A stretch of 64,000 bases of DNA, from the NCBI GenBank assembly GCA_013368315.1, contig JAACJM010000036.1, positions 1 to 64,000 of the forward strand, written 5' to 3'. The notes below the pieces were generated by a model. It did no database searches. It was not told the DNA's origin and saw nothing but the letters and a program-made list of their open reading frames with translations. Origin of the DNA: Tetrapyrgos nigripes. Taxonomy: Eukaryota; Basidiomycota; Agaricomycetes; Agaricales; Campanellaceae. Positions 42,212 through 52,354 of this stretch are shown here, piece by piece (positions within the stretch are counted from its first letter, which is position 1; each line of letters opens with the position of its first letter). The translations under genes were made by a program, and so were the position numbers.

Positions 42212-42792
42212 TTATACAAAGCAAGTGGTCCCGCCGGTCAAAGAAGACCGTATCACTATGTATGTATCATTGTGTGCAAAAAACCTCGATTCGTCCACGT
42301 CACCAAGCCAAAAATACTGGTGCAACTTTGCCAGTGATTGATGAACCAAACCAACGAGACAGAAACAGAAACAGAGATATTTATCATACCTCAAAGTAAG
42401 TAGCTACTAGATGAGTGCAACGTCAACGCGTCGGCATGTACTTACTACTTAAAAGCTTGCGACGACAATGTAAGGAGTAAGGAATAAGGAACGGGATTGT
42501 AAAGGAGAGTGATTAAAACGTCCATGTATACGTACTGTATGCGTATGCGTATGCATATGGATAGATACGAGAGCAACCAAACCAAACCAAGTCCGAATTT
42601 TGCAAATGATAATGGGAAAGAAAGGGGGGAAAAGACAAGATTAGAGAGAAAGAAAGAAAGAAAGAAAGAAAGAAACCACCCCATGGCCAGCAGTTTACCC
42701 TACCCACCCCCATAAAACCCTCACTCCCATCCTTCTCCTAATCCAACCAAAACCAAAACCAAAACCAAAACCTGGAACCAAAACAAAACTTC
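42212..42792. other. Intergenic with microsatellites
   Basis: Contains an (aaag)n run at about 42648-42676 and an (aaaacc)n run at about 42745-42775. No gene. Confidence 0.6.
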
Positions 42793-44321
42793 TTAACCAG
42801 CACTCAAAGGCAACTCAACCGGACAAGCCGCATTCGTCACTTGCGTAGACGCTGTCCGTTTGCCAATCAACCCTGCAATGTGCATCTCGAGTACGAAACG
42901 AAAGTTGAGCCCGGGACGTACACCGCCTTGGACGGCACCCGCGTTTTGGCATGCGTCGTGCCAGTTTACCCCTACACCAGAGGAAAGGGAAAGGGAAAGG
43001 AACAAGAACAAGTCGTCAGCACTCATATTCACCCTAGACGCGAAATTTAGTAATAGGCACTCACAAGTAGGATCCGTAAAATTCGTCGCCAAATACGTAA
43101 AATTCAAAGGTAACACCACCCTAGTTGTCTCTTTCGCAGGGATCGTGTATCCCTGTCCTCCCCCATCGATACTCATATCCCCCGTCGCAACCATTTTTCC
43201 CGTCTCTGAATCGAAAACCGACCCAGATAATTTATTAAAATGAAGTGGGAGATAATTCGAATCGGTGTTGATTTCCATGTCGGCGTAGGCGGGGAAGGAA
43301 AAGTTGGCGGGGAGACGTTCAAAGTGGATGGGGATGGAGGAGGCGAAGTCGCTGGAGATGGTGGAGGCGTTGGCGAAGGGGGAGTCGGAGTTGAGGAAGA
43401 AGGAGGGGACACGGGGGATGGTGAAGGCTAGGATGATGCCGACGCTGGAAAGACAAAGGACGTCAGCTCTGAGCTATCGACCAGGAAAAAGAAGAAAAGA
43501 AAACCCACATAACACACACCACAAAGACCACAATAACCAACATCTTCTTCGTAAACCACCTTCCACAAATACCTCTTTCACCACGATTCCAAGCTTTCCA
43601 AGCTTCTCTCCTACTTTCGTATCTTCTTGCCCGTTTAGCGGTTTTAGTCATATCGCGCATTTCGTCTTTACGCCATTCGGGGCCTAGGGCCGGGACGGTA
43701 ACTAGTTCGGTCCCGGGAGTGCTGGGGTTGGAGAGATCGGTCTTGGATAAGGAAGCGGTGTTGGGTGTCGGGCTGGAGGGTCCGTTTAGGGCTTGGTAGC
43801 TGTATGTGCGTTGTGAGGTAATCGTAAGAAAACGAAAAGGATGAGACGACGAGAATATGAAAGACTACTCACCCATTCGAGCTCGTATACGCCGAACTAT
43901 ACTTTGGCCCTGCATTGTTAAAATCGGCATAGATATCAAAGCCGGGGTCTCCTCCTCCTCCTACTGGCTCTCCTGGGCCAGCACCATATCCACCTGCCCC
44001 AGTGCCATATGCACTCTCCCTCCTAAAGCCATCCTCTTCCTCATCTCGACCACCTTTCAACGGCTCCTCCCTTCCGGCGAAGAAAAATGAGTTACGGTTA
44101 TACCCTGCGCTAGCTGCTGCTCCAGCAGGTCGGGCGTTTGGGTTTGGGTTGGCACCGAAGAAGGAGGAGGCGTCGTCTGCTACTCCACCCCGTTGATGTT
44201 GGTTAGAGGTAGAGTAAGGATTGGAATTGGGAGCTGGGGAGGGAAAGTCGTTGTTTAGGGCATCCATGGAGCCTTTTCTTCCATAGAAGGAGGAGACGGT
44301 TGATTTGCGGTCAGAGTCCAT
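42793..44321 (-). CDS. Single-pass membrane protein with LEA-like lumenal domain
   Basis: Four exons: 43873-44321, 43509-43799, 43065-43444 and 42793-42971, 432 residues, phases consistent with GT-AG introns of about 60-95 nt. The N-terminal cytoplasmic part is disordered and Gly/Ser/Asn-rich. A basic segment (KTAKRARRYESRREAWKAWN) precedes one membrane helix (MLVIVVFVVCVIVGIILAFT). The outer domain (SIPIHFERLPANFSFPAYAD, GSVFDSETGKMVATGD, TTRVVLPLNFTYLA) has the beta-rich pattern of LEA-2-type proteins and ends Cys-rich. Similar fungal proteins are of unknown role. It lies in the spacer between two inverted dioxygenase/tRNA arms. Confidence 0.8.
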
Positions 44322-45124
44322 TGTGTTGTGTGGTGCTTCAGGTCTTCAGGCTTCTGATTGGGAAGGGCTCTTCAAGACAAGTTGGTTATGCCTTGGGATC
44401 CGGGTAAGACAGCCTGAGGACTTTGCAGAGTATAGCTGTCCTCAGACGAGTAGTAAAATAGGCGACGGGTGACGGGGACAGTAGTCAGTGTGAAACCCGA
44501 GACCGTTGCGAGGCGTGGGTACGGCCACAAATGATGTAAAACATCATGACATTCCTTACCACCACCATCAAGTCCCTACATAGACAGGTCTAGGCTGCTT
44601 CTTAACACCAATCAGTCAAACGCAACTTGTCCAAGACTTTTTTGTCACTAGTCGCTAGCAACTCTAGTCTCAGACTCTCAGTGGCCTCTGACCATGACCA
44701 TAGTGCACTATCTGGACTCTGCGTATCAGGGTCCCCAGCTCCCGACTCTGTCTCTGTCTCTATTGTCATTACCACATCCGTCGAGTCTGTTATCTCAACC
44801 TAGACACTCTCTTTTCCAAACTCCAGCTCCCTTGAGAGTCTCTGGGGCGGGCCAAGACTTTTTTTTCAACCCTTCCCATTCCACACACACAACAATCGGA
44901 ATGTCACCAATGCGCGTCTTCTTGGTCTGAGTCTCCCGACTCTTTCGTTATTTCTATCATACGACTCTGAAGCAACCCTACAGTATGGCGTATGGCGTAC
45001 ATTCTCCCTTCCTGCCTTTCTCCTCCTTCCTGTAGGCTGTCCCTGTTCCGTACTATCTTCTCGTCGACGGCCTCGGCTTTGTTACGTGGATATAGGGCGT
45101 ACTATCTGTGCAATTAAGCAACAA
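44322..45124. other. Intergenic, no gene seen
   Basis: This is the promoter side of the membrane-protein gene. It holds no ORF or repeat that I can support. Confidence 0.5.
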
Positions 45125-45216
45125 TCCATCGTGGTGTAGTGGCTAACATTGCTGTCTTTCATTCAGCCTTGAAATACTGCGCACAGCAGCCCGGGGTTCG
45201 ATTCCCCGCGATGGAA
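45125..45216 (+). tRNA. tRNA-Glu(TTC) with 20-nt intron
   Basis: The mature sequence is identical to the copies at 42120 and 45591, with anticodon TTC, and only the intron differs. The gene is followed within five bases by a copia LTR junction fragment. Confidence 0.93.
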
Positions 45217-45590
45217 ACCGGGGCCCATAACCTGTTGCAGCAGGTATGGGTAGCCGTTCTCTTTCTTTTTACTCTTTCTTTCTTTCTTATTTTTCCTTAT
45301 CATCTACTGTCTCTTTGAAAAATCAAGTAACAAGGGTATCTACATACCCGGTGTAGCTTGCCGCTGGTAAGGTCATTGGTTGTGTGGAGAGTACTAGCTT
45401 TTGAATCGTCGGAGGGACTTCGAGGAGCAGCGGATGCTATTTTGTTTTCGGAAGCCAGCTATGTACCCATACATGGTGACACGGTCTTCTTTGACCACTG
45501 ACAGGTACTGACTAGCACTGGCATTCATGAGTTCGCGAAGGCGCTCAGGCTTCTGCAATGATTTTGTCCCGCCATCCCACCCTTTTGTGA
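45217..45590. other. Spacer between two tRNA-Glu genes
   Basis: Contains the copia fragment and a (tttc)n run (45260-45300). No gene. Confidence 0.55.
45219..45260 (-). repeat. Fragment of a copia LTR/primer-site junction
   Basis: ggggcccataacc followed by tgttgcagcaggtatgg matches the primer site plus LTR start of the full copia element (tgttaagcaggcatgg), with changes. It is a remnant of a related copia insertion beside the tRNA gene. No further element sequence is evident. Confidence 0.6.
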
Positions 45591-45682
45591 TCCATCGTGG
45601 TGTAGTGGCTAACATTGCTGTCTTTCATCCACGTGATGGAAAAGAGGCACAGCAGCCCGGGGTTCGATTCCCCGCGATGGAA
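45591..45682 (+). tRNA. tRNA-Glu(TTC) with 20-nt intron
   Basis: The mature sequence matches the other two copies. It lies at the inner end of the right arm of the inverted repeat, mirroring the gene at 42120-42211. Confidence 0.93.
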
Positions 45683-46282
45683 TTGGGCATGGCATTAACA
45701 AGTTTTTTTTGTGCCATCTTTGTCCTTTACCCCCCCAACGTTGTACTCTGCGTGCGTAAAAGTGACTCTTCAAGTTCAATTCTATGGAGCCTACAAATTT
45801 TTCACACTTCTCAAAGTTTTACAGTTTGCTGTAGAAATTGATTTAGAGCACTCAGGCTTTTTGATCTGTTGGAAGAGGGGAGAAGCACGAATACATATAA
45901 GTTCGCTTACTTCGAGGGGCTTTCCAAGAATGAAAATCGACTAACGTTGACGAATTTGAAAAGAGGAGATGGTCATCGGCGACGAATCAGAAGGACCTCG
46001 AGGAATGGGCTTGCATGTGGGTCCAATGTGGGTCTTTGGGCCGGTTGGCTTCCGAGAGTTCTGGACCACGCCTGATCACGTCCACTTTTAGCCACCAAGC
46101 ACTCACTGGACCCAAAGAGTAAGTAGTTGTTGAGTACATACAAAACGACAACTTCCGTAAATATAATCATGTCTACTTATAGACCTATCTAATCCATACC
46201 TGACACTGAAGCATTATAGTCACGATACAAAGATGTAAACAGAGGAAGTAAAGACGGGAAAGGAAGCATTGGAACCCTACAC

Positions 46283-47629
46283 TTAAGCATCAACCTCAGG
46301 AGGAGGAGGTCCACCAGGTCCACCAGACCCGTTCTCATTCATAACACCACCATTCTCCGTGAGCGTCGCAGCAGCAGAGGTAGTATAAACAGCAGATGCG
46401 TCTATCCCAATCGAAGTCCACATCATGAGACCGTCAGACACGCTGTTGCCCAAGAGAACGTAGTAGAGGACCGGATCAATTACATCCGCTGCTTCAGCCA
46501 GGAGGCCGTCTTCCTCGTTCGTAGTGAGCGTTTGGGTGTTGGTGGAATAAGGTTCCAGAGCTTCGACTTCTGAGATGAGATCCTGGTCAAAGTAGATTTG
46601 ACCGACGTGGCTGATAGAGTCACCGATGTAGGTGCCATTCATGAAGAGGGTACCGTTGGTCTGATGGGCCGAGACATGGATATGCGTGGTACGACCGGTG
46701 TAGTGACCAGGGAAAAGACTGAGCCATTGAGCAACACCGTCTTCGTCAGTCTTTTGGATTCCTCGACCGAAAGTGTTGTTCTAGCAAAAAAGAAGGACGA
46801 ACCCAAGTCAGAAAACATGGTCTCCAACAAATCTAGAGACATACCAAGTTGGTCGCATCGTCTGTATTGCCGTTACCGCCAGAGACGACGCCAGAATACA
46901 CACCAGTAGAGTTTGCTAAAAAATGGTCAACGTTGACGTTTTCGTTTTCCGTTATAGTGAGTGATCAGGACCCACCATGCCAGAAGTCGATGTAAACATC
47001 GGGCACAGGTTCGCAAGTGCTAACGTCAATGAGCTGGACATCGACGTAGATGTCGACGCCTTCTTGATCCTCACGAAGGTCATATCGGACATATTCCCCG
47101 TCGACATCTACAAAAACACATCAGCATAACGGTCCTTCAAAGGAGGAGCTGAGGAACAGGACACTACTCACAATAAGGTCCTTGTGTTACCTCAGAGGCC
47201 AAGACGCAAGAGCTCTCTCCGTCGAAGATGGTGGAAGCATCAGTGTCGTTGGTGATACCAGTCTTGTTTGAATGATGGTCGGTAGCCAAGACAGAGTCAA
47301 GGTCTCGCTTGAAGGGAGCAGCTACAAAGCCCAACGTCAGCAAGCCAATTTAGAAGAAAGCTTAGCCTCCACTGACCAGTGTTCAGACCACGAGCCATTC
47401 TGATCTCATTGGCAAGATTTTCACGTCGAGCCCTTGCTCGTTCATGGATGCCTCCCCGTTTGCTCAGTGTATCCTGGCAATCGGCGAGCGAACGACGTGC
47501 ATTTTGCTGGAAGACAGCACGTTTGATGGCTTCAGGTGACCCAAGAGCCGGATGAGAGTGAGCAGAGGAGAGCTGTGCGAGAGAAACAGCTGTTAAAACC
47601 GTAGAAAGGATGTTGGAGATGAAGACCAT
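46283..47629 (-). CDS. Secreted intradiol ring-cleavage dioxygenase, copy 3
   Basis: Five exons: 47377-47629, 47172-47321, 46976-47107, 46845-46915 and 46283-46780, 367 residues. Exons 1-4 have exactly the lengths of copy 1, so the structure is conserved. It has a signal peptide (MVFISNILSTVLTAVSLAQL) and the iron-binding residues in FPGHYTGRTTHIHV. The last exon lacks the Met/Asn tail of copy 1 and ends GGPPPPEVDA. The exon 1 donor is GTCAGT instead of GTGAGT. Being intact and diverged at silent sites, it is likely functional. Confidence 0.92.
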
Positions 47630-48779
47630 TGGTGATGTTTAGATGGGAGATCGCTGGGCTGCTTTGCTGGATGAATGAACTCTGCATCTTCAAGGAGTCT
47701 TTTATATGTGAGAGGCGATAGAACGATACGTATATGCGTTCGTCCGCAGTCGCAGTCGCTTGACCATTGGCTTGCCAGCGATTGGCTCGCCAAGATGGTT
47801 GACCAGAAATTATCAGAACAAGAAAATTTTTGTGGAGTGTGACCAGGTGCGACCGCCGACCGCTCGCGTTAGGGTATGTACATAGGTTGGGGTTAATTGG
47901 GGAAATTACTCAGACGTCGTAAAGCAACCTACCGATGCACTCGTTTATAAGAATTTGGATCGTGTCTTGAGGATGCCCCTTGACGATTGATTAATAAAGA
48001 GGCCTAGGTATAAGTAAAAGCTCAAAAAAATCCAATGCTCACCTGCAGCAGTCAACTTTACAGGAGTAGATTCCAGAAGCGTACAGTAGTGTCAAGCTTT
48101 GTTTCGCCGCATCAACGACATATCGGGCCCGAGTCAACGCACACGTTGATACACAGTCAAACACCAACATCTTCTGACTTCAACTGACATCAAGGGTCGA
48201 TACATCCCTTATCCACCAGGAGGAGGAGGACTTCATTACACGGCATTGGTCCACGAGTTGAACGCCGGTTTCCGGGAGGCACATGCTTAGCAGCGTTCCC
48301 GGCCAGGAGTAGATTCCAGAAGCGTACAGTGTCAACTAGTATCAAGCGTTGTGTCGGATTAATGACATATCCGGCCCCCGAGTTAACGCGTACGCAGATG
48401 ATATGCAGGCATCTTCAATTGTCAAAGGTCGATGTACATTCCTTGTCGACAGCCAGCGTTCACCGTCTCGGTATCAAATTGGGTCAAAGATTCCAGAAAG
48501 ATGGACTCGTGGTGAAAGGAAGTTCATAGGTCAGAGGTCAGAGGTCCTTTGAGCATGTGCACGACGTCGACGCGAAAAGACAGGAAATCAAATGGTCAGC
48601 GCAAGCCAATCAAGACGTAGACGGATAGACGTAGCTGGAATACTTACCGAGAAGCGGAACAAAAAGAAAAAGCCAAAGACAAAAGACAGCCAGATCCAAA
48701 CCATATATCTGCTGATGTTGCTGATGTTGCTCTTGTAACTGTCTGTGATGAACCTGATTCAAGATCTCCACTGAAGGCT
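47630..48779. other. Upstream flank of copy 3 with inverted repeat units
   Basis: 47630-48000 mirrors 36190-36436 (shared catccagcaaagcagcccag-like leader and cgatacgtatatgcgttcg). At 48060-48520 lie two to three diverged copies of the 150-bp unit seen upstream of copy 1, reversed. No gene. Confidence 0.6.
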
Positions 48780-49130
48780 TTACGTCGTAGTTGCGGCTGC
48801 AGCGAAGTCGGGGCCGTAGTCCATTGGGTCCATTCTTTCCATATCCATCCTCTCCATATCCGCCTGCGCCTGTGCAGCCTCATAACTCTGATGGTACGCA
48901 GCGGCAGCACTGGCATTACTAGTAGCAGGATAAGCAACGGTCATCCGAGTCTTCGGTGTTGGTGTCCCCATCGACGTGGAAGTATTCTCAGTCGCAGTAA
49001 ACGGCGAGCTACCAGGGTCCAGCACTCGACGTCGAAGCAGAAGTAGCGCCATAGGGACTTGTGCTTACATTTGAGTGGGCTTGTGAATGGGCTTGACTGG
49101 AAGATGAGACAAAGTCGACGCGTCAAGCTT
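48780..49130 (-). pseudogene. C-terminal fragment of a Ser/Thr/Ala-rich protein, frameshifted
   Basis: Minus-strand reading gives a Ser/Thr-rich segment (SQAHSQAHSNVSTSPYGATS) up to about 49020. After a one-base shift it gives a Thr/Ala/Met-rich tail (GTPTPKTRMTVAYPATSNAS, then repeated MERMDMERMD) ending at 48780. The two pieces look like one tail split by an indel. I do not recognise the parent gene. Confidence 0.35.
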
Positions 49131-49359
49131 CAACTCGTCCTTACTGAGTGACGGTGTACACTCCTGCCCGTAATGCTCTTCACTATGTACACCGTGCTAA
49201 GTAGTCCGAAGGACCGAAGCCCATGCTATCTGCTGAACAAGATCAGAGACGGACCATGCTCCTCGCCATGACAACAGTGGTCGTGGTTCATTTGCAAGAA
49301 GCTTGCCAGCTGTCACTCTAATTAGCTCGAAGTCGGAAGACTAGTCTGTGTCTTCTAGC

Positions 49360-51094
49360 TCAATTCCTGCGATATATCAAGTCGAGACCGGCTCATTGGT
49401 CTCCCTTTGCGATCTCCCTGACGAGAAGGGTGAGTGGACGTTTCTACTGACGTCGGTCGGTACACATGCTGACCCTTTATGCAGTCTGGGCAGGCCCTTC
49501 AAATTTCGTCTGTCTTGACTCGACCAATCTTCTGTTGGCGCTTATGGATAGGGATGTCGAGTTGGCGGTGCCAGGGGTGTTGGAATGGGACTGTGAGTGC
49601 TCCCTTTCTCACTTGCAGCCTGAGGCAGCTTTACTGACCACATGGCTGAAAATCAGATCCAAGACGTGTATCGGACGACGGGAGGGAGCTTTCCTGCATT
49701 CCATATGAAATCTACGAAGAAATCTTTCTGTATTTTGATCTCCGACCTGAAAACTTTGACCACAAGGATGCTTTCGGTCCCAAGCAATCTAAACGGGTCC
49801 TCATCTGTATCTCTGTTACGTGCCGGCTTTTCCGCCATCTCCCACTTTCTGTCTGCGAGGTCACCATCCATCCCGATATCATGTTCCCTCCCAATGACCG
49901 TTGTGCCAGGATGTACAAGTTCTGCCAGGATATCGTTGAAGCCCATGATCTCCAGAATCCCATGTACTCCAGCGCAATGCCCAGATTCATACGCCGCTTT
50001 ACTTCCTATGTCAAGAAATGCAATCTATGCGCTATTCATCAGTTCGCCGACTATAACGTCCCGCTGCGAACGTTGTCTCATTTCCTCAATCTACAAACAC
50101 TCTACCTCGATGAGGTAACCTGGCCCGCATTCGCAGACACCCTCTTCGTTTCCCCGCAGCTCAAGCATTTAACATCCCTCGGCCTTCTTTGGTGTGAAGG
50201 ATTGTCTGACGAATTCATCCATCTCAACAATTTCGTTTGTCCGGTTACGACTCGAGGGAACAAAATTTCCACCTTGGAATCTACTTGACCATAATATCAA
50301 GACCGAGTGTCTGCAGGAATTAGAGATGGACAATGGTGAAGCGTTCCAAACGTTGGCGAAGAAAGGCCCTATGCACTCCCTCAGGTCATTGCGCATTGTT
50401 CCTTCACTTTTCTGGCCTCCTTCTGATTTCGCATCATACCAACTTTACGAGCTCCTTCCTCGTGCGCCCAACCTTGTCGAGCTCAGCCTTGACAATGTTA
50501 AACTCATTAATCCACTACCGCTAGCGTCACTCCATTTCAACAAGCTACAACATCTCTCGTGTTCAGACCAAATGCTTGCTGTTTTTGCATTTCCTGCCGC
50601 AAGCAGGGACGTTGCGTTGGGGGTGCTACGATTATATCCAGAAGAGAAATTCCGAGACGGTGCTGGCTACGCCGCGGTCATGCCTCAGCATGTTGCTGCT
50701 TGTTTGACAGAGCTTACAGTGCCTTATCCATGGCTTCTTGACGAAGGTGGACCGACTAATACCCTCTCAAACCGCTCACACCGTGACACATTGGCAAAAT
50801 ACTTCCCTCGCCTGGAGATTCTCTCCATTTTCACTCGCGCGCGCACGGGCTTGACGGACCCTATGGCTTTTTCAACAACCCAAAGAAGTCGAATGATCAT
50901 GATGTAAGTCTTACCAATACTAGTCTGTCTGTCGTCCATAGTAAGACTCTTCTTTCTCAAAGGTCCATGATAAATTCCTCCTCCCAAAACTCATCGATGC
51001 ATGCAAATGTCTGCCCAGTCTGAAAGAGGTGAATATTTCTATGAACCGATGCTTCTCTGGCAAGGAGCGTCACAAAACAACTCGCGGGCCTTAA
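49360..51094 (+). pseudogene. F-box/LRR gene with two frameshifts
   Basis: Coding exons: one ending at 49429, then 49485-49592, 49657-50903 and 50963-51094. The F-box lies at about 49690-49860 (IPYEIYEEIFLYFDLRPENF ... KRVLICISVTCRLFRHLPLS). LRR-like segments follow (LSHFLNLQTLYLDEVTWPAF, PNLVELSLDNVKL). The frame shifts near 50240 and again in a (CG)n run near 50838-50848, so the third exon is not one open frame. The C-terminal exon (KFLLPKLIDACKCLPSLKEV) is intact to TAA at 51092. The start codon is not identified. It may be a recent pseudogene, or the sequence may have errors at these two points. Confidence 0.65.
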
Positions 51095-51479
51095 ATACTC
51101 GGAATCTTCCTCTCCAACTTCAAACCATTCGCACATGGCTCGCTAGACTCCCTCGTCCATGTCTGCAAACTGTCTCCTTTACCCCGGAAATTCGGTGGAC
51201 TCGAGTTGGATGCAAGAGCAAGGTGCTTGTAACCCGTAATAGTGCGAAGCAGGACGTTGGTGCTGGTACCTGTTACGCTGACACTGAGACTGGCACTGAT
51301 CAGACATGTACATTGGCTCGTCAAGCTGTCGGTGTCGGTGTCGGCAGAGTAAACTTGGAGAATGAATATAAGAGTGACGAGGTTGGCCCGAAAACGAAAA
51401 CTATTTGGAAGTCGCAATGGGTCCCGCATGTGCCGTATCAGAAGCGAGATGCTGTCACTCGGATGGTGCAGGTGGCAGG

Positions 51480-52080
51480 AGGACCCTGGATAATAGGCGA
51501 GAAACCCGTTCCAAGAATTTGGCAATTTGGCCAAGTTTTGTCCGAACCATTTTGGAGCTCATTCTCGAAATTTTTGTCCGAATCCTGGACCGGCTCCTCC
51601 CAGGTCCAAATTTTTGTCCGAACTGGGGTAACGGCTTGTAAAAAATCGAGAAATTTTCAGAAATTTTCCGTAGCGCGTTCCGTGCGTCTCTGAGGCGTTC
51701 CAGCAAAAGTTTCGTTAGGTCGTCGATGAAGAGTGATAGCAAGTCCATGAACAAGAAGGTAGTAGAAGGTAATGTTGAACAAAAAGATCTAATTTACAGT
51801 AGTAACTACGTCTATCTACGCCCTCGAAAACCTTCGAAGACCTATTAGTAAGGAAAGCAATAAAACTTTCACCACTCAGAAATAGCCATATGCTGCCATA
51901 TATATGCGGAAAGGTCAGTGAGGTAGGGGGTCAGGAACGTTGCGTAGATAGTGGAGTTCAACCTAGTTCAACGCATGGCGCCCAAGACCTATTGTCCAAA
52001 CCCAGGCCGGCTTTCCGACCCTCTGAGCCCACTTTTGTCCAAACCGTGGAACGGGTTCGTCACCTATTATCCGGGGTCCT
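51480..52080. mobile_element. MITE-like element with 34-bp inverted repeats
   Basis: aggaccc-ggataatagg-ga--aacccgttcca at 51480-51513 and its complement at 52047-52080 agree at 30 of 34 bases. Inside are three or four copies of a ttttgtccgaac-type phrase spaced about 33-39 bases (51537, 51570, 51609 and 52028). No target duplication is obvious and there is no coding capacity. Confidence 0.65.
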
Positions 52081-52354
52081 ACCTAGATTATGACCAGTGC
52101 TTTGAGCGCATGGAGAAGGATATTGTTTTCTGATGTCCATTATATTTGACGGTCTTGTTACGTTTTTGGTATTGCTTGTAGTCTCGTTTCTATTGAACCG
52201 TGACGTACCAATAAATCTTCTTCGATACAATGTTGATACAATGCAGCTGAATTATTTACATAAACGGTAATCTTTCTGAAGGAGGAAGTATCAAATCGTC
52301 AGAAGCGCCGGGCACACTCGCGCTTGTTCCTCAACCTCATTGTCCGCAGCCGTT

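Noticed and set aside
42640..42780. (aaag)n and (aaaacc)n runs as a CRISPR-like or telomeric array
   Set aside because: Simple microsatellites without spacers; the unit is not a telomere repeat.
49642..50118. 158-codon ORF starting MAENQIQDVY
   Set aside because: It is out of frame with the F-box exon 49657-50903, whose translation matches an F-box; the ATG lies in an intron.
51001..51693. 230-codon plus-strand ORF
   Set aside because: Its start overlaps the last exon of the F-box gene in another frame and its end runs through the inverted repeat of a MITE; no domain, so it is a chance read-through.
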